This document shows positions 7,204-15,391 of a DNA stretch of 61,127 nucleotides, piece by piece. Both the position numbers and the translations under genes were made by a program. Origin of the DNA: Clostridia bacterium (GTDB lineage Bacteria > Bacillota > Clostridia > Oscillospirales > Acutalibacteraceae); assembly GCA_017507805.1 (NCBI GenBank), contig JAFWAC010000036.1:1-61127 (forward strand). Reading direction: 5' to 3'. The notes under the pieces were generated by a model, which was not told the DNA's origin, did not search any database, and saw nothing but the letters and a program-made list of their open reading frames with translations. Numbering within the stretch: position 1 is the first letter of the stretch; every line of letters begins with the position of its first letter.

Positions 7204-8022
7204 TTATTTATTCTCTTTCTTCAATCTTGCCTTTGCTTCCTCTACGGTTTCTCCGTCTTTAGTGAGGTAAGCATCTACAAACTTGTCTTCAATTTTAGTG
7301 AAGCCACCAACAACGCCTTGCTCGATTTTTTTATATCCACCAACAACGCCTTTTTCAATTTTCTTGTAACCACTGGTTACCGTCTCGGCGATTTTTTCGT
7401 TTGCCTTTACAATTTTTGATTTAGCCATATCCGTATATTTTCCTCCAATCAGATTGATTCCGAGAAACAGTACAACAATCCATACTGCTGTTCCCGTAAA
7501 TATGTTTAGTAATAAGATTTCGGCCGTTTCCATACCCGGAAAAGTCACGAGCATTGATCTTTGCATTGTGTAAATGGAAACACACGCATCTGCCAACGAT
7601 ATATTACGTAGTGTCTTTATTACCGGAGAAGCGGAATGTTTTGCTTTCACCATACCTATAATTGAAATGGTGATTTTAGTGAATGTATATGTGGCAATGG
7701 CAATCATTACGATTTCGTGAAAGGCTGTGCCTCTATCTTTAACAGCAGACATTATGTTTACGCCTACTATACAGAACGAAAGTACAACCAGTAAAATCCC
7801 TGTAATGCGCCGTGCAAAAAACTCGGTATCATAACTGCCACTTGCTTTTCGTTTAACCTGCAACACAGAAAATCTTGTGATTGCAAGCACGGTATAATAC
7901 GCACCTACTGTAATAAACCACCACGAAAGTGTAAGAAAACCTATAATACAGTTGCCGAAAGCATAAGCAATGTTAAGCGCAAGGCTGGTATAGGGGCTTC
8001 TTACAAGATTTAACGCTTTCAT
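7204..8022 (-). CDS. Polytopic membrane protein with C-terminal repeats
   Basis: The 272-residue protein has about five or six transmembrane segments in its first ~200 residues (YAFGNCIIGFLTLSWWFIT, ITGILLVVLSFCIVGV and others). The cytoplasmic tail holds near-repeats of GYKKIEKGVV / GYKKIEQGVV / GFTKIEDKFV, then a charged end (EEAKARLKKENK). The tail repeats suggest an amphipathic, multimerising or membrane-associating segment. Its start overlaps the stop of the 8019 gene by 4 bp, so the two are translationally coupled. Function unknown; a stress- or efflux-related role is inferred only from the divergent TetR gene. Confidence 0.75.
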   Translation of the reverse strand: MKALNLVRSPYTSLALNIAYAFGNCIIGFLTLSWWFITVGAYYTVLAITRFSVLQVKRKASGSYDTEFFARRITGILLVVLSFCIVGVNIMSAVKDRGTAFHEIVMIAIATYTFTKITISIIGMVKAKHSASPVIKTLRNISLADACVSIYTMQRSMLVTFPGMETAEILLLNIFTGTAVWIVVLFLGINLIGGKYTDMAKSKIVKANEKIAETVTSGYKKIEKGVVGGYKKIEQGVVGGFTKIEDKFVDAYLTKDGETVEEAKARLKKENK

Positions 8023-8387
8023 TTGATGCCTTTAGTCATCGGGATGAGAGCAATCAGCATAATAATTCCGAGCAGACCGATGAGTGTACCCCATATGATT
8101 TGTTCCCATACAAGACACATACACATACCTATGCCAAGTACTAATGCGGCAACAACAGCATAAATAATACGAAAAACATTTTTTGCGTTCATCTTAGGCA
8201 GCTTCTTGTTTTCCATCTTGCACCAAATGAGTGCGGTGATGATACCTAAAACAATACCAATACCGCCAAAGACGACCCCTTCCGTAAATGCGTTCCATTC
8301 CGGCAGGAGTGCCATACACATACCAAGTGCGAAAAGCACCCCACTAACCGTTCCCATTATCAATGCAACAAAACTACTCTTTTTCAT
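8019..8387 (-). CDS. Small four-helix membrane protein
   Basis: The 122-residue protein has four hydrophobic segments arranged as two similar pairs. MGTVSGVLFALGMCMALLPEW resembles AAVVALVLGIGMCMCLVWEQ, so it looks like an internal duplication. The ATG at 8387 has AAAGGAGAT upstream; a longer open frame to 8690 would run through the promoter region and is rejected. It is the first gene of a two-gene operon divergent from the TetR regulator. No specific family is recognised. Confidence 0.75.
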   Translation of the reverse strand: MKKSSFVALIMGTVSGVLFALGMCMALLPEWNAFTEGVVFGGIGIVLGIITALIWCKMENKKLPKMNAKNVFRIIYAVVAALVLGIGMCMCLVWEQIIWGTLIGLLGIIMLIALIPMTKGIK

Positions 8388-8409
8388 TTTGAAATCTCCT
8401 TTCATTAAA

Positions 8410-8533
8410 CCAACACTTGTGTTTTTATTGCAAATATAGTATAATATCTGCGAAAAGGTAAAACAACCAACAAATAAACAACAGTTGTCGGAATAAAAGA
8501 AATTGTGACCATCAAATTTACTATAAGTGTTGG
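8410..8533. promoter_or_regulatory. Divergent control region with TetR half-sites
   Basis: CCAACACTT (8410-8418) and its exact complement AAGTGTTGG (8525-8533) lie next to the two divergent genes, one near each start. Each could be a regulator site for the TetR protein. TATAAT-like sequence lies at about 8449. Confidence 0.45.
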
Positions 8534-8550
8534 AATAATGGAGAAATGTT

Positions 8551-9069
8551 ATGAATGTAAAAAACAACAAACGGCGCAGGGAGTCGCAAGAGAAAATCGA
8601 AAAAGCGTTTATAGAACTACTGCAAACTCGTGAAATTAAGGATATTACCGTTTCAGATCTTATTAAAATGACAGAGTTAAACCGTAGCACCTTTTATGCT
8701 AATTACATTGATATATTTGATCTTGCTGATAAAACGAGAGAAAAACTCGAAAATGAGTTTAGCAATCTGTTTGCCGATTATGATTATTTTAATGAACATA
8801 CCGGTGCATTAAAGATGTTTACTCATATTAAAGAAAACCAAATTTTCTATAAGACATATTTTAAACTTTGTTATGATGACAAACAACTTGTTTCGATATA
8901 TGATACAAGGCGAGCCGAAAAGGAACATATTGATAGCAATATCAAGTATCATATTGAATTTTTCAGAAATGGTCTTAATGCCATTATTAAATTGTGGCTT
9001 GCAGGTGGTTGTCAGGAATCGCCGGAAGAAATGGCAGAGGTTTTGAAACAAGAATATAGAGGTCGATAG
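8551..9069 (+). CDS. TetR/AcrR-family transcriptional regulator
   Basis: The 172-residue protein has an N-terminal TetR helix-turn-helix: RRRESQEKIEKAFIELLQTREIKDITVSDLIKMTELNRSTFYANYID, roughly residues 8-55. The C-terminal ligand/dimer domain belongs to the short type common in Firmicutes. It is transcribed away from two membrane-protein genes and most likely represses them. The inducer is unknown. TGGAGAAA lies 7 bp before the ATG. Confidence 0.88.
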   Translation: MNVKNNKRRRESQEKIEKAFIELLQTREIKDITVSDLIKMTELNRSTFYANYIDIFDLADKTREKLENEFSNLFADYDYFNEHTGALKMFTHIKENQIFYKTYFKLCYDDKQLVSIYDTRRAEKEHIDSNIKYHIEFFRNGLNAIIKLWLAGGCQESPEEMAEVLKQEYRGR

Positions 9070-9119
9070 AAAATATTTTTGGGGATTAGAAAAACACCTG
9101 TTTTTTTCAAAAAACAAAG

Positions 9120-9148
9120 TTGGCATCTAAATGGTTCGGAACAGCCAA
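9120..9148 (+). repeat. 29-bp direct repeat, copy 2
   Basis: This matches 6988-7016 at 28 of 29 positions. The two copies are 2.13 kb apart and flank exactly the two membrane-protein genes and the TetR gene, as a recombination or target-site scar might. Confidence 0.8.
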
Positions 9149-9154
9149 AAAAGG

Positions 9155-9186
9155 AACGACAAGTTTCGACAGAAGCTTGTCGTTTT
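9155..9186 (+). terminator. Terminator after the TetR gene
   Basis: AACGACAAG (9155-9163) pairs with CTTGTCGTT (9176-9184), followed by T residues. Confidence 0.6.
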
Positions 9187-9241
9187 CAGTTATGACCAAA
9201 ATATATTTCATTGCATAGCATGTTGCGGAGGGGATTGCTTT

Positions 9242-9724
9242 ATGCGGGAATTTGCTTACAACAGAGAAGCCGCCGTTGACTATGCTCGCAGATGGGCGCT
9301 TGACCGAAACAGCGCCTACTATGATTTTGAAAGCCTTGGAGGGGATTGCACAAATTATGCTTCGCAGGCGGTTTTTGCAGGAGCAGGCGTAATGAATTAC
9401 AAGGCGGTTACAGGCTGGTATTACCGTTCGGCTTCCGACCGCACCGCATCATGGACAGGTGTGGAATATTTTTATAAATTTCTTGTGAATAACCGTTGGG
9501 CAGGGCCGTATGGGCGTATTGTGCAGCAAAATGAGGTAAAGCCGGGTGATATAGTGCAGCTCGGCAGACAGGACGGAAGCTTTTATCACTCGCCCGTTAT
9601 AACTGCTGTCTATCCAACCTTACTCGTTGCAGCCCACAGCTTTGATGCCTTGGACAGACCGCTTTCTACCTATATATATAATACGGCACGATTTATTCAT
9701 ATAGAGGGTGTGAGGCGATGGTGA
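9242..9724 (+). CDS. Putative amidase-domain protein (Amidase_6-like)
   Basis: The 160-residue protein begins with an aromatic YNREAAVDYARRWAL segment. It carries GGDCTNYASQ, the putative nucleophile Cys of the amidase_6 group, and a likely catalytic His in FYHSPVIT. These proteins are thought to be papain-like peptidases or amidases acting on cell-wall peptides. No signal peptide is visible at the ATG chosen (9242, GGAGGGG 6 bp upstream). The open frame continues to 9131, but that part comes from the repeat and terminator region. It stands alone between repeats. Confidence 0.75.
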   Translation: MREFAYNREAAVDYARRWALDRNSAYYDFESLGGDCTNYASQAVFAGAGVMNYKAVTGWYYRSASDRTASWTGVEYFYKFLVNNRWAGPYGRIVQQNEVKPGDIVQLGRQDGSFYHSPVITAVYPTLLVAAHSFDALDRPLSTYIYNTARFIHIEGVRRW

Positions 9725-9749
9725 GAAAGTGCTTTGCGGCAGTTAAAAC

Positions 9750-9874
9750 AAATTATAGTTTATTGGGGTTGTTTGTAGGGGACGATGCCCACATCGTCCC
9801 GTTTGGTTTCTGCAAATTCTGGCGGGACGATGTGGGCATCGTCCCCTACGAAAGGTCTATTAAATTAGCGCGCT
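9750..9874. repeat. Intergenic inverted-repeat element (copy A)
   Basis: It starts with AAATTATAGTTTA (9750-9762). A perfect 27-bp inverted repeat follows: 9775-9801 pairs with 9823-9849, with outer ends GTAGGGG and CCCCTAC. Each arm is itself palindromic around GGGACGATG/CATCGTCCC, so the DNA can form a double hairpin. No coding potential is seen. Confidence 0.8.
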
Positions 9875-9892
9875 ATTTAGAAAGCTGAAACC

Positions 9893-10030
9893 TTGCCTCC
9901 CTTTGACGAGGGAGGTGGGTTTGCGGAGCAAACTCGGAGGGAAAGAAAGAACTGAAACACCGATAAAGGCTGGTTTTTTTCTCTCCCTCAGTCACCTTAC
10001 AGTGACAGCTCCCTCGTCAGAGGGAGCCAA
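9893..10030. repeat. Intergenic element with 24-bp inverted ends
   Basis: The left end at 9893-9916 (TTGCCTCCCTTTGACGAGGG...) and the right end at 10007-10030 are inverted copies with about three mismatches. The interior has a further CTCCCTC/GAGGGA-type pairing. It resembles non-autonomous palindromic elements scattered in gut Clostridia. With the preceding element it fills the 518-bp gap between 9724 and 10243. Confidence 0.7.
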
Positions 10031-10181
10031 TGTTGAAAAAAGGTCGTTAATTTTGTGTTTTAACCTTATTGAGACAGTTGCTTTCTTTTTATTTGCTGCG
10101 TATAGAGTTTTGATTCATAATTGTTATTAATAATGTTTAGCCATAATAAATTATACATGGTGTCTGAGTATACATAATCAT

Positions 10182-10210
10182 TTGACTATAGTATTTTTAG
10201 ATGTTATAAT
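10182..10210 (+). promoter_or_regulatory. Promoter of the 10243 gene
   Basis: TTGACT (10182-10187), a 17-bp spacer and TATAAT (10205-10210), 33 bp before the start codon. Confidence 0.75.
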
Positions 10211-10242
10211 AAACTATAATCAATCAGCAAGGAGAAAAAATT

Positions 10243-10485
10243 ATGACAACAGCTATTTTAGGTAAAAAACTAAGAGAAATGTATGAAACCCCAGGAGCAA
10301 ACAAAGCCACTATGATACACTTATTTGGCGTTATTTATGCTGAGCAAATACAAGTTGAAAAAATCACACCGGCAGCTATTATAAAAGCCGCTAATATGAA
10401 ATGCTCATATGTAACCGAAATAAACAAAGGAATTAATCTTGCAAAATACGTTACCCCAAAACCTGAATATATCGATAAATTCTAA
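10243..10485 (+). CDS. Small HTH-like protein of unknown function
   Basis: The 80-residue protein is mainly helical: ILGKKLREMYETP, KATMIHLFGVIYAEQI, TPAAIIKAANMKCSYVTEINKGINLAKYV. From memory this resembles small proteins annotated as HTH-like in Clostridia; the order of helices with SYVTEINKG would suit DNA recognition. AAGGAG lies 10 bp before the ATG, and a consensus promoter stands alone in front, so it is a single-gene unit. A 9-bp inverted pair (10524-10532 and 10562-10570) follows in the 143-bp gap and may end the transcript. Confidence 0.65.
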   Translation: MTTAILGKKLREMYETPGANKATMIHLFGVIYAEQIQVEKITPAAIIKAANMKCSYVTEINKGINLAKYVTPKPEYIDKF

Positions 10486-10628
10486 ATATAATTCAACTAT
10501 GAATATAAATAAAAAGGCAAGAGAAATACACTCCTCATTGACATCAATATCGTTTATAAGAAGTGTATTTGGGGGACACAAAATAACGCTCTTGTTGCTG
10601 TATCACTGAGAACAAAATAATAGATAAA

Positions 10629-11116
10629 TCATATAAAATCCGACTGTATAGCAATATTTATGATTATCTTTTCTTGCTTTATAGCATAATCGAGGGCGAT
10701 TTTGGTGCCGCTTTTGCGAATGGTAGGGGCGTTTTGTTCATCGTAATAGATAATGCAAAAGCGGCTTTTGTTTATCATCTCGTAATTGCGCTCAATATAG
10801 ACCGCCTTGCCTGAGCCGATGATATGCTCAGGATAATAGGTTTCCTCATAGCTTTTCAAAAGATACTCCTTATAATGCCCGTTTATATCCGCATATTCCG
10901 CCCGTACATAAACTCGTTTTATGTGCGGGTATTTTTCCTTTAATTCGGTAACGGTTTCTTGGCACAGGCTGTTAATCGGCTCTTGCTTCCGAAAAGAAAT
11001 GTATCAACCGAGCTTTCAGCAATTAGTTTTTCGATAATTTTGCATAGCCGTTCCTTTAGTTCCGCCGTTTCGTTTATAGTTCTGTGACCAAAAAAGCAAC
11101 AGGTTCTTTCTTTCAT
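10629..11116 (-). pseudogene. Frameshifted SLOG/DUF1273-like small protein
   Basis: The N-terminal piece (MKERTCCFFGHRTINETAELKE onward) breaks after LFGSKSR. In the next frame the protein resumes as NSLCQETVTELKEKYPH and continues to SGKAVYIERNYEMINKSRFCIIYYDEQ. Inserting one T near 10980 restores a single ~160-residue frame. The CCFFGHR start, a Rossmann-like middle and a Lys/Ala end resemble SLOG-type nucleotide-binding proteins of unknown role. GGAGG precedes the ATG at 11116. The lesion could be a real mutation or a sequencing error. It is divergent from the XRE gene at 11244. Confidence 0.65.
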
Positions 11117-11127
11117 ATTTTCATCCT

Positions 11128-11233
11128 CCGTATACGACATATCGCAATTATAACATAAAAAATCGAAGTTTGCGATATATCCCACACGATATATTGAATA
11201 TTTTTATAAAATCATTGTAACGATATATCGTAG
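11128..11233. promoter_or_regulatory. Divergent operator region with CGATATATC repeats
   Basis: Related sites lie at about 11133-11145 (ACGACATATCGCA), 11171-11181 (TGCGATATATC), 11187-11195 (ACGATATAT) and 11220-11231 (ACGATATATCGT, a perfect palindrome). The last lies just before the XRE ribosome binding site. The spacing suits cooperative binding by the adjacent regulator. Confidence 0.6.
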
Positions 11234-11243
11234 AGGTAAATTT

Positions 11244-11486
11244 ATGAATACTAAAAATGCTGTTGCACAACGCATTATCAATTTGTGTAATCAAAAGAAT
11301 ATTGCAATAAATGCTTTAGCAAATATGGCAGGCATATCTCCGTCCACTCTTTATAGTGTTTTGAATGAAAAGAGTCAAAATCCCGGTGTTGTTACTATCA
11401 AGAAATTATGTGACGGATTAGAAATTTCGCTTCGCGAGTTTTTTGATGATGACATTTTTGATGATATTGAGCAAGAAATTAAATAA
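11244..11486 (+). CDS. XRE-family transcriptional regulator
   Basis: The 80-residue protein is a single helix-turn-helix domain (AVAQRIINLCNQKNIAINALANMAGISPSTLYSVLNEK) with an acidic tail. It is clearly paralogous to the minus-strand protein at 31538-31780: the same length, the NI-IN-LAN--G--PST-YS core and the VTIKK/ITIKK-CDGLEI--- EFF block are shared. TAGAGGTA lies upstream of the ATG. It probably controls itself and the divergent broken gene through the CGATATATC sites. Confidence 0.85.
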   Translation: MNTKNAVAQRIINLCNQKNIAINALANMAGISPSTLYSVLNEKSQNPGVVTIKKLCDGLEISLREFFDDDIFDDIEQEIK

Positions 11487-11499
11487 TTCTTTATTAACC

Positions 11500-11535
11500 A
11501 AAGCTCTCTACCGTAACGGAGAGTTTTAGTTTTTA
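11500..11535 (+). terminator. Weak terminator after the XRE gene
   Basis: GCTCTC and GAGAGT arms around a short loop, followed by a T-rich tract. Confidence 0.45.
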
Positions 11536-11570
11536 TGGGGGAAATAAGCGATATAAGCGGCAGCAAAAAC

Positions 11571-11728
11571 AAATTATAGTTTATTTGGGTCATTCCCTAC
11601 GAAATCTTATTTTCATCTCTGCGATAAACTATAATTCAGGTGTATTTATACCATCGTGGTATAGGGTTGTAATTTTGCAGAATAAAAAGGCGGGTTGACC
11701 GCCGCGGCACGCGGCAAACTATAATTTA
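11571..11728. repeat. Intergenic repeat element (copies B1/B2)
   Basis: AAATTATAGTTTA-type ends lie at 11571-11583 (one orientation) and at 11625-11636 and 11715-11728 (the other). The part from about 11640 to 11728 is homologous to 50960-51049, including GCAGAATAAAAAGGCGG. It looks like two nested or tandem copies of the same small element, just upstream of the rplJ promoter. Confidence 0.75.
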
Positions 11729-11760
11729 TGCCGCTATTTTCTGAATTTTATAAAAAAAGC

Positions 11761-11789
11761 TTGACAATAGCTTTATTGTGTTGTATAAT
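11761..11789 (+). promoter_or_regulatory. rplJ-rplL promoter
   Basis: Perfect TTGACA (11761-11766), 17 bp, TATAAT (11784-11789). Confidence 0.9.
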
Positions 11790-11796
11790 CACTGAT

Positions 11797-11938
11797 GTTG
11801 CATTCCAAAGACAGTAGGTGGTCGCAAGACCGTAAGCTTTTCGCCTACCGAGGTACGCGCTTAAATTGATTGTTTTTATAGTCTTTTTATGCCTATCTCT
11901 GTCTTGGGGATAGGCATTTACTGTTTTTGTCGGAGGTG
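11797..11938 (+). promoter_or_regulatory. Ribosomal protein L10 leader
   Basis: The transcript between the promoter and rplJ carries the hallmark AAAGACAGTAGGTGG...CGCCTACCGAGGT fold of the L10 leader. This is the RNA to which L10(L12)4 binds to repress its own operon. A second stem (GCCTATC...GATAGGC, about 11890-11917) follows and may act in attenuation. The leader ends at the GGAGGTGA ribosome binding site. Confidence 0.85.
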
Positions 11939-11945
11939 AATCACA

Positions 11946-12452
11946 TTGCCAAACGCATTAGTATTAGAAAAGAAGCAACAGCAGGTTGCAGCTCTTACTG
12001 AAAAGCTTTCCGCAGCAATTACCGGCGTTATCGTTGATTACAAGGGTATCACCGTGGCTGACGATACTGCTTTGCGTAAAGAGCTTCGCGAAAACGGTGT
12101 TGATTATTTCGTAGTTAAGAACACTATCCTTCGCCGCGCCATCGCAGGCACCGAGCTTGAGGAAATGAGTTCTGTACTTGAGGGCACAACAGCTATCGCC
12201 CTTTGTAACGATGATTACACCGCTGCTGCAAGAATTCTCGGCAAGTTTGCTGAGTCTCACGAAAACTTTAAGGTTAAATCAGGTTTTCTTGATGGTAAGG
12301 TTGTTGATGTTGCAACTATCGACTCTCTTGCCAAGCTGCCTTCCAAGGAGGTTCTCCTTGCCACGGTATGCAGTGCTTTCCAGGCACCTATTGCGGCATT
12401 TGCCCGCGCAGTTCAGGCTATCGTTGATAAAGAAGACGGTTCTGCCGAATAA
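11946..12452 (+). CDS. rplJ: Large-subunit ribosomal protein L10
   Basis: The 168-residue protein has typical L10 blocks: the N-terminal rRNA-binding domain (VIVDYKGITVADDTALRKELRENGVDYFVVKNTILRRAI) and a C-terminal helix that carries L12 dimers. It forms the base of the ribosomal stalk. The start is TTG at 11946, 7 bp after GGAGGTGA. It is co-transcribed with rplL 43 bp downstream and controlled by the leader. Confidence 0.97.
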   Translation: MPNALVLEKKQQQVAALTEKLSAAITGVIVDYKGITVADDTALRKELRENGVDYFVVKNTILRRAIAGTELEEMSSVLEGTTAIALCNDDYTAAARILGKFAESHENFKVKSGFLDGKVVDVATIDSLAKLPSKEVLLATVCSAFQAPIAAFARAVQAIVDKEDGSAE

Positions 12453-12495
12453 TTATTAAATTAAAACTAAAAAACTTTTATGGAGGAAATTTAAA

Positions 12496-12873
12496 ATGGC
12501 ATCTGAGAAAATTACAGCTATGATTGAAGAGCTTAAGACTCTTACCGTTCTCGAGCTTTCTGAGCTCGTAAAAGCAGTTGAGGAAGAATTCGGCGTATCT
12601 GCCGCTGCAGCAGTAGCAGTAGCAGCTCCCGCAGCAGGCGCAGCTGCAGCCGCTGAGGAGAAGACTGAGTTTGACGTTATCCTCAAGGAAGTTGGCGCAG
12701 AAAAGATTAAGGTTATTAAGGTTGTTCGCGAGATCACCGGTCTCGGTCTTGCTGAGGCTAAGGCTTTGGTTGACGGCGCTCCTAAAACCCTTAAGGAAGC
12801 TGCTGCTAAGGAAGAAGCTGAAGAAATCAAGGCTAAGCTCGCTGAGGTTGGCGCTACTGTTGAGCTTCAGTAA
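12496..12873 (+). CDS. rplL: Large-subunit ribosomal protein L7/L12
   Basis: The 125-residue stalk protein has an N-terminal dimerisation helix ([30 protein letters not shown]), an Ala-rich hinge (about 35-53) and the C-terminal factor-binding domain with [21 protein letters not shown]. It recruits translational GTPases to the ribosome. TGGAGGAA precedes the ATG. Confidence 0.98.
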   Translation: MASEKITAMIEELKTLTVLELSELVKAVEEEFGVSAAAAVAVAAPAAGAAAAAEEKTEFDVILKEVGAEKIKVIKVVREITGLGLAEAKALVDGAPKTLKEAAAKEEAEEIKAKLAEVGATVELQ

Positions 12874-12901
12874 TTATTCGCTTGAGCGAAAACATAAGCT
12901 T

Positions 12902-12939
12902 AAATCCCCTGTAAGGCTACTGCCTTGCAGGGGATTTTC
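12902..12939 (+). terminator. Terminator of the rplJ-rplL operon
   Basis: AATCCCCTG-TAAGGC pairs with GCCTTG-CAGGGGATT, followed by TTTTCT. Confidence 0.9.
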
Positions 12940-12949
12940 TCATTTGTGC

Positions 12950-13441
12950 TTAATAAATTCTCATTAACTTGCCCTTACATTTACCGCAACGGTACTTGTG
13001 AGGATTTTTAATTACCTCGGTTTCTCTTTGACGATATATCATCTGTCCGCAGGCTTCACAGCGGAGGGAATATTTATACTGAATATCGGGCTTAATTCCC
13101 TGCTCAGCATAGCTGATACTGCATTTGACCTCATACTGCGGAAGGGCTGAATTAACCTTTTCGGCAAGCCGCTTCCATTTTCCTTTATGCCCGTGACAGC
13201 CATCGACTGTGTGCAACAGCTCGTGTATAATAGTATTCTTTGCCTTTTGGTCGTCAAGCTCATCGGCTAAAAGCTCTGCCGAGATACTTATATCGAACAA
13301 GCCCGGCGCTATTGTTTTACAGCACCCCCAACGGCTTGTGGCGCGTGTATTAACCGACCAATTGTGCACCTTACGGTATTTTATACCCAAAAAATCAAGG
13401 TCGGCTTCACATTCGGCTACCAGCTTTAACAGGTCTTTCAT
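12950..13441 (-). CDS. SprT-like zinc metallopeptidase-domain protein
   Basis: The 163-residue protein has HELLH in IIHELLHTVDGCHGHKGKWK, a zincin active site with a further His-x-x-His downstream as in the SprT/Spartan family. A C-terminal zinc ribbon (CEACG...CGKCKG) follows. Eukaryotic relatives cleave DNA-protein crosslinks; the bacterial role is unsettled. It starts 6 bp after the stop of the YgiQ-type gene and shares its transcript. Confidence 0.85.
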   Translation of the reverse strand: MKDLLKLVAECEADLDFLGIKYRKVHNWSVNTRATSRWGCCKTIAPGLFDISISAELLADELDDQKAKNTIIHELLHTVDGCHGHKGKWKRLAEKVNSALPQYEVKCSISYAEQGIKPDIQYKYSLRCEACGQMIYRQRETEVIKNPHKYRCGKCKGKLMRIY

Positions 13442-13447
13442 TGATTA

Positions 13448-15322
13448 TCACCGTTTTTTTGGTTTGTGAATATTTCTTATTGTTTTTTTGTTTTTAGGCT
13501 TCTGCTTTTGATTGGCATTACCTTTTTCAGGCAGGGCAAGACAGTTTTTATCCGTACCGATAAGGTCAAACCGTCCCGCCTTTTTAAGTGCCGCCAGAAC
13601 AAACTGTCTGTTTTCGGGCTTATAATACTGCAAAAGCGCCCTTTGCTGTGCCTTTTCCTCGGGAGTGCGCGGAACATAAACCTTTTGCATTGTATAGGGG
13701 TCAAGACCGGTATAAAACATACAGGTGGAAACAGTACCGGGTGTGGGATAAAAATCCTGCACCTGCTCAGGTCTTAGGTTATTGCGTTTTAAAAACAGGG
13801 AAAGCTCAATCGCGTCCTTTAAGGTACTGCCCGGGTGCGAGGACATAAGATAAGGCACCAGATACTGCCTTTTCCCCTCGGATTTAGTAAGCTCGTAAAA
13901 GCGCTTTTCAAACCTTGAATACACCTTAAACGGCGGCTTGCCCATATATTTCAAAACATTATCCGAGCAATGCTCGGGAGCTACCTTTAGCTGTCCGCTT
14001 ATATGATGCTTTACGAGCTCCTTAAAAAATTCCTCATCCTCGTCAGCCGAAAGATAATCAAATCTTATGCCCGAGCGAATAAACACCTTTTTTATACCCG
14101 GCAGGGCACGAAGCTCACGCAAAAGCTTAAGATAATCGGAATGAGACACCTTAACTGCTGGGCACATTTCGGGGGCAAGGCACTTTTTATCCGCGCACAT
14201 ACCCTTTCTCTCCTGACCTTTACAGGAGGGTGCCCTGAAATTCGCAGTGGGACCGCCAACATCGTGTATATAGCCCTTGAAATCGGGCATTTTCGTAATT
14301 TTTTCAGCTTCCTCGATAACCGATTGATGACTTCGCACCGAAATCTGTCTGCCCTGATGGTATGCCAAGGAACAGAAGTTGCAGGCACCAAAACAGCCGC
14401 GGTTGTGGATTATTGAAAATTTAACCTCCTCAATTCCCGGAACACCGCCAAGTGCCTTATAGCTTGGGTGATAATCACGCATAAAGGGCAAGGAATATAC
14501 CCTGTCCATCTCCTCGGTGGAAAGAGGAGTATCGGGCGGATTTTGCACCACGATAAATCCGCCGTGCTTCTGGATAACCGTTTTCCCTCTTACGGGATCG
14601 TGCTCTGTCTGCTGGAGACGGCAGGAAATTGCATAATTGCGTTTGGATTGCTCGGTGTTCTCGCTCACAAGCTCAAAGGACGGACATTCCTTAGCTCCGG
14701 AAACGGGCTTATATTCGGAAGCCGCCACCGCATAGCAGGTGCCGCGTATATCGGTCAATTCATTCATTTTCTCGCCGTTTTTCAAGCGGTTAGCAATCTC
14801 GACAATATGCTTCTCGCCCATACCGTACATAAGAATATCCGCACCTGACGAAATCAGAACCGAGGGGTGTACCCTATCGTCCCAATAATCATAATGCGCA
14901 AACCGTCTGAGTGAAGCCTCAATACCGCCTATACCGATAGCCACATCACCAAAGATGCGGCGGAGGGTTTTGGTATAAACAGTGACCGCCCTGTCAGGTC
15001 GGGCCCCTGCCCTGCCGCCGGGAGTGTAAGCATCGTCACTGCGTCGTTTTTTGGCGGCGGTATAGTGGGCTACCATTGAATCTATATTTCCGCTGTTGAC
15101 CAAAAAAGCATAGCGCGGTTTTCCGAAACGCGTATAATCCTCATCTGTGCGCGGTTGCGGAATTATACACACCTTATAGCCCTCTGCCTCAAGCACACGG
15201 GATATTATAGCTGTGCCGAAGCTGGGGTGATCAACATAAGCGTCCCCCGTTACAATGATAAAATCTGCAGCATCCCAGCCCAAGACACGCATTTCCTTTT
15301 TGGTTATAGGTAAAAATGGCAT
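13448..15322 (-). CDS. YgiQ-family radical SAM protein
   Basis: The 624-residue protein has a cobalamin-binding-like N-terminus. The radical-SAM cluster CFGACNFC places the three Cys at 310, 314 and 317, and GRQISVRSHQSVIEE follows. The length and the LAPEMCPA, APEHCSDNVLKYMGKP and PYLMSSHPG blocks are characteristic of YgiQ/UPF0313. The reaction is unknown. The ATG at 15322 is preferred because AGGGGGAT lies just upstream; a longer frame begins at 15349. The C-terminus is a Lys/Asn-rich basic tail. Confidence 0.92.
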   Translation of the reverse strand: MPFLPITKKEMRVLGWDAADFIIVTGDAYVDHPSFGTAIISRVLEAEGYKVCIIPQPRTDEDYTRFGKPRYAFLVNSGNIDSMVAHYTAAKKRRSDDAYTPGGRAGARPDRAVTVYTKTLRRIFGDVAIGIGGIEASLRRFAHYDYWDDRVHPSVLISSGADILMYGMGEKHIVEIANRLKNGEKMNELTDIRGTCYAVAASEYKPVSGAKECPSFELVSENTEQSKRNYAISCRLQQTEHDPVRGKTVIQKHGGFIVVQNPPDTPLSTEEMDRVYSLPFMRDYHPSYKALGGVPGIEEVKFSIIHNRGCFGACNFCSLAYHQGRQISVRSHQSVIEEAEKITKMPDFKGYIHDVGGPTANFRAPSCKGQERKGMCADKKCLAPEMCPAVKVSHSDYLKLLRELRALPGIKKVFIRSGIRFDYLSADEDEEFFKELVKHHISGQLKVAPEHCSDNVLKYMGKPPFKVYSRFEKRFYELTKSEGKRQYLVPYLMSSHPGSTLKDAIELSLFLKRNNLRPEQVQDFYPTPGTVSTCMFYTGLDPYTMQKVYVPRTPEEKAQQRALLQYYKPENRQFVLAALKKAGRFDLIGTDKNCLALPEKGNANQKQKPKNKKTIRNIHKPKKR

Positions 15323-15391
15323 AATATCCCCCTGAGAATTAATATACATTATTGTATCACAATTACAGGATTTCTACAAGGGGATTTATAT

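Noticed and set aside
8388-8690. Longer version of the small four-helix membrane protein
   Set aside because: The extension crosses the divergent control region, while AAAGGAGAT marks the ATG at 8387.
9131-9241. N-terminal extension of the amidase-domain protein
   Set aside because: The codons come from the 29-bp repeat and a terminator stem; a good ribosome binding site lies just before the ATG at 9242.
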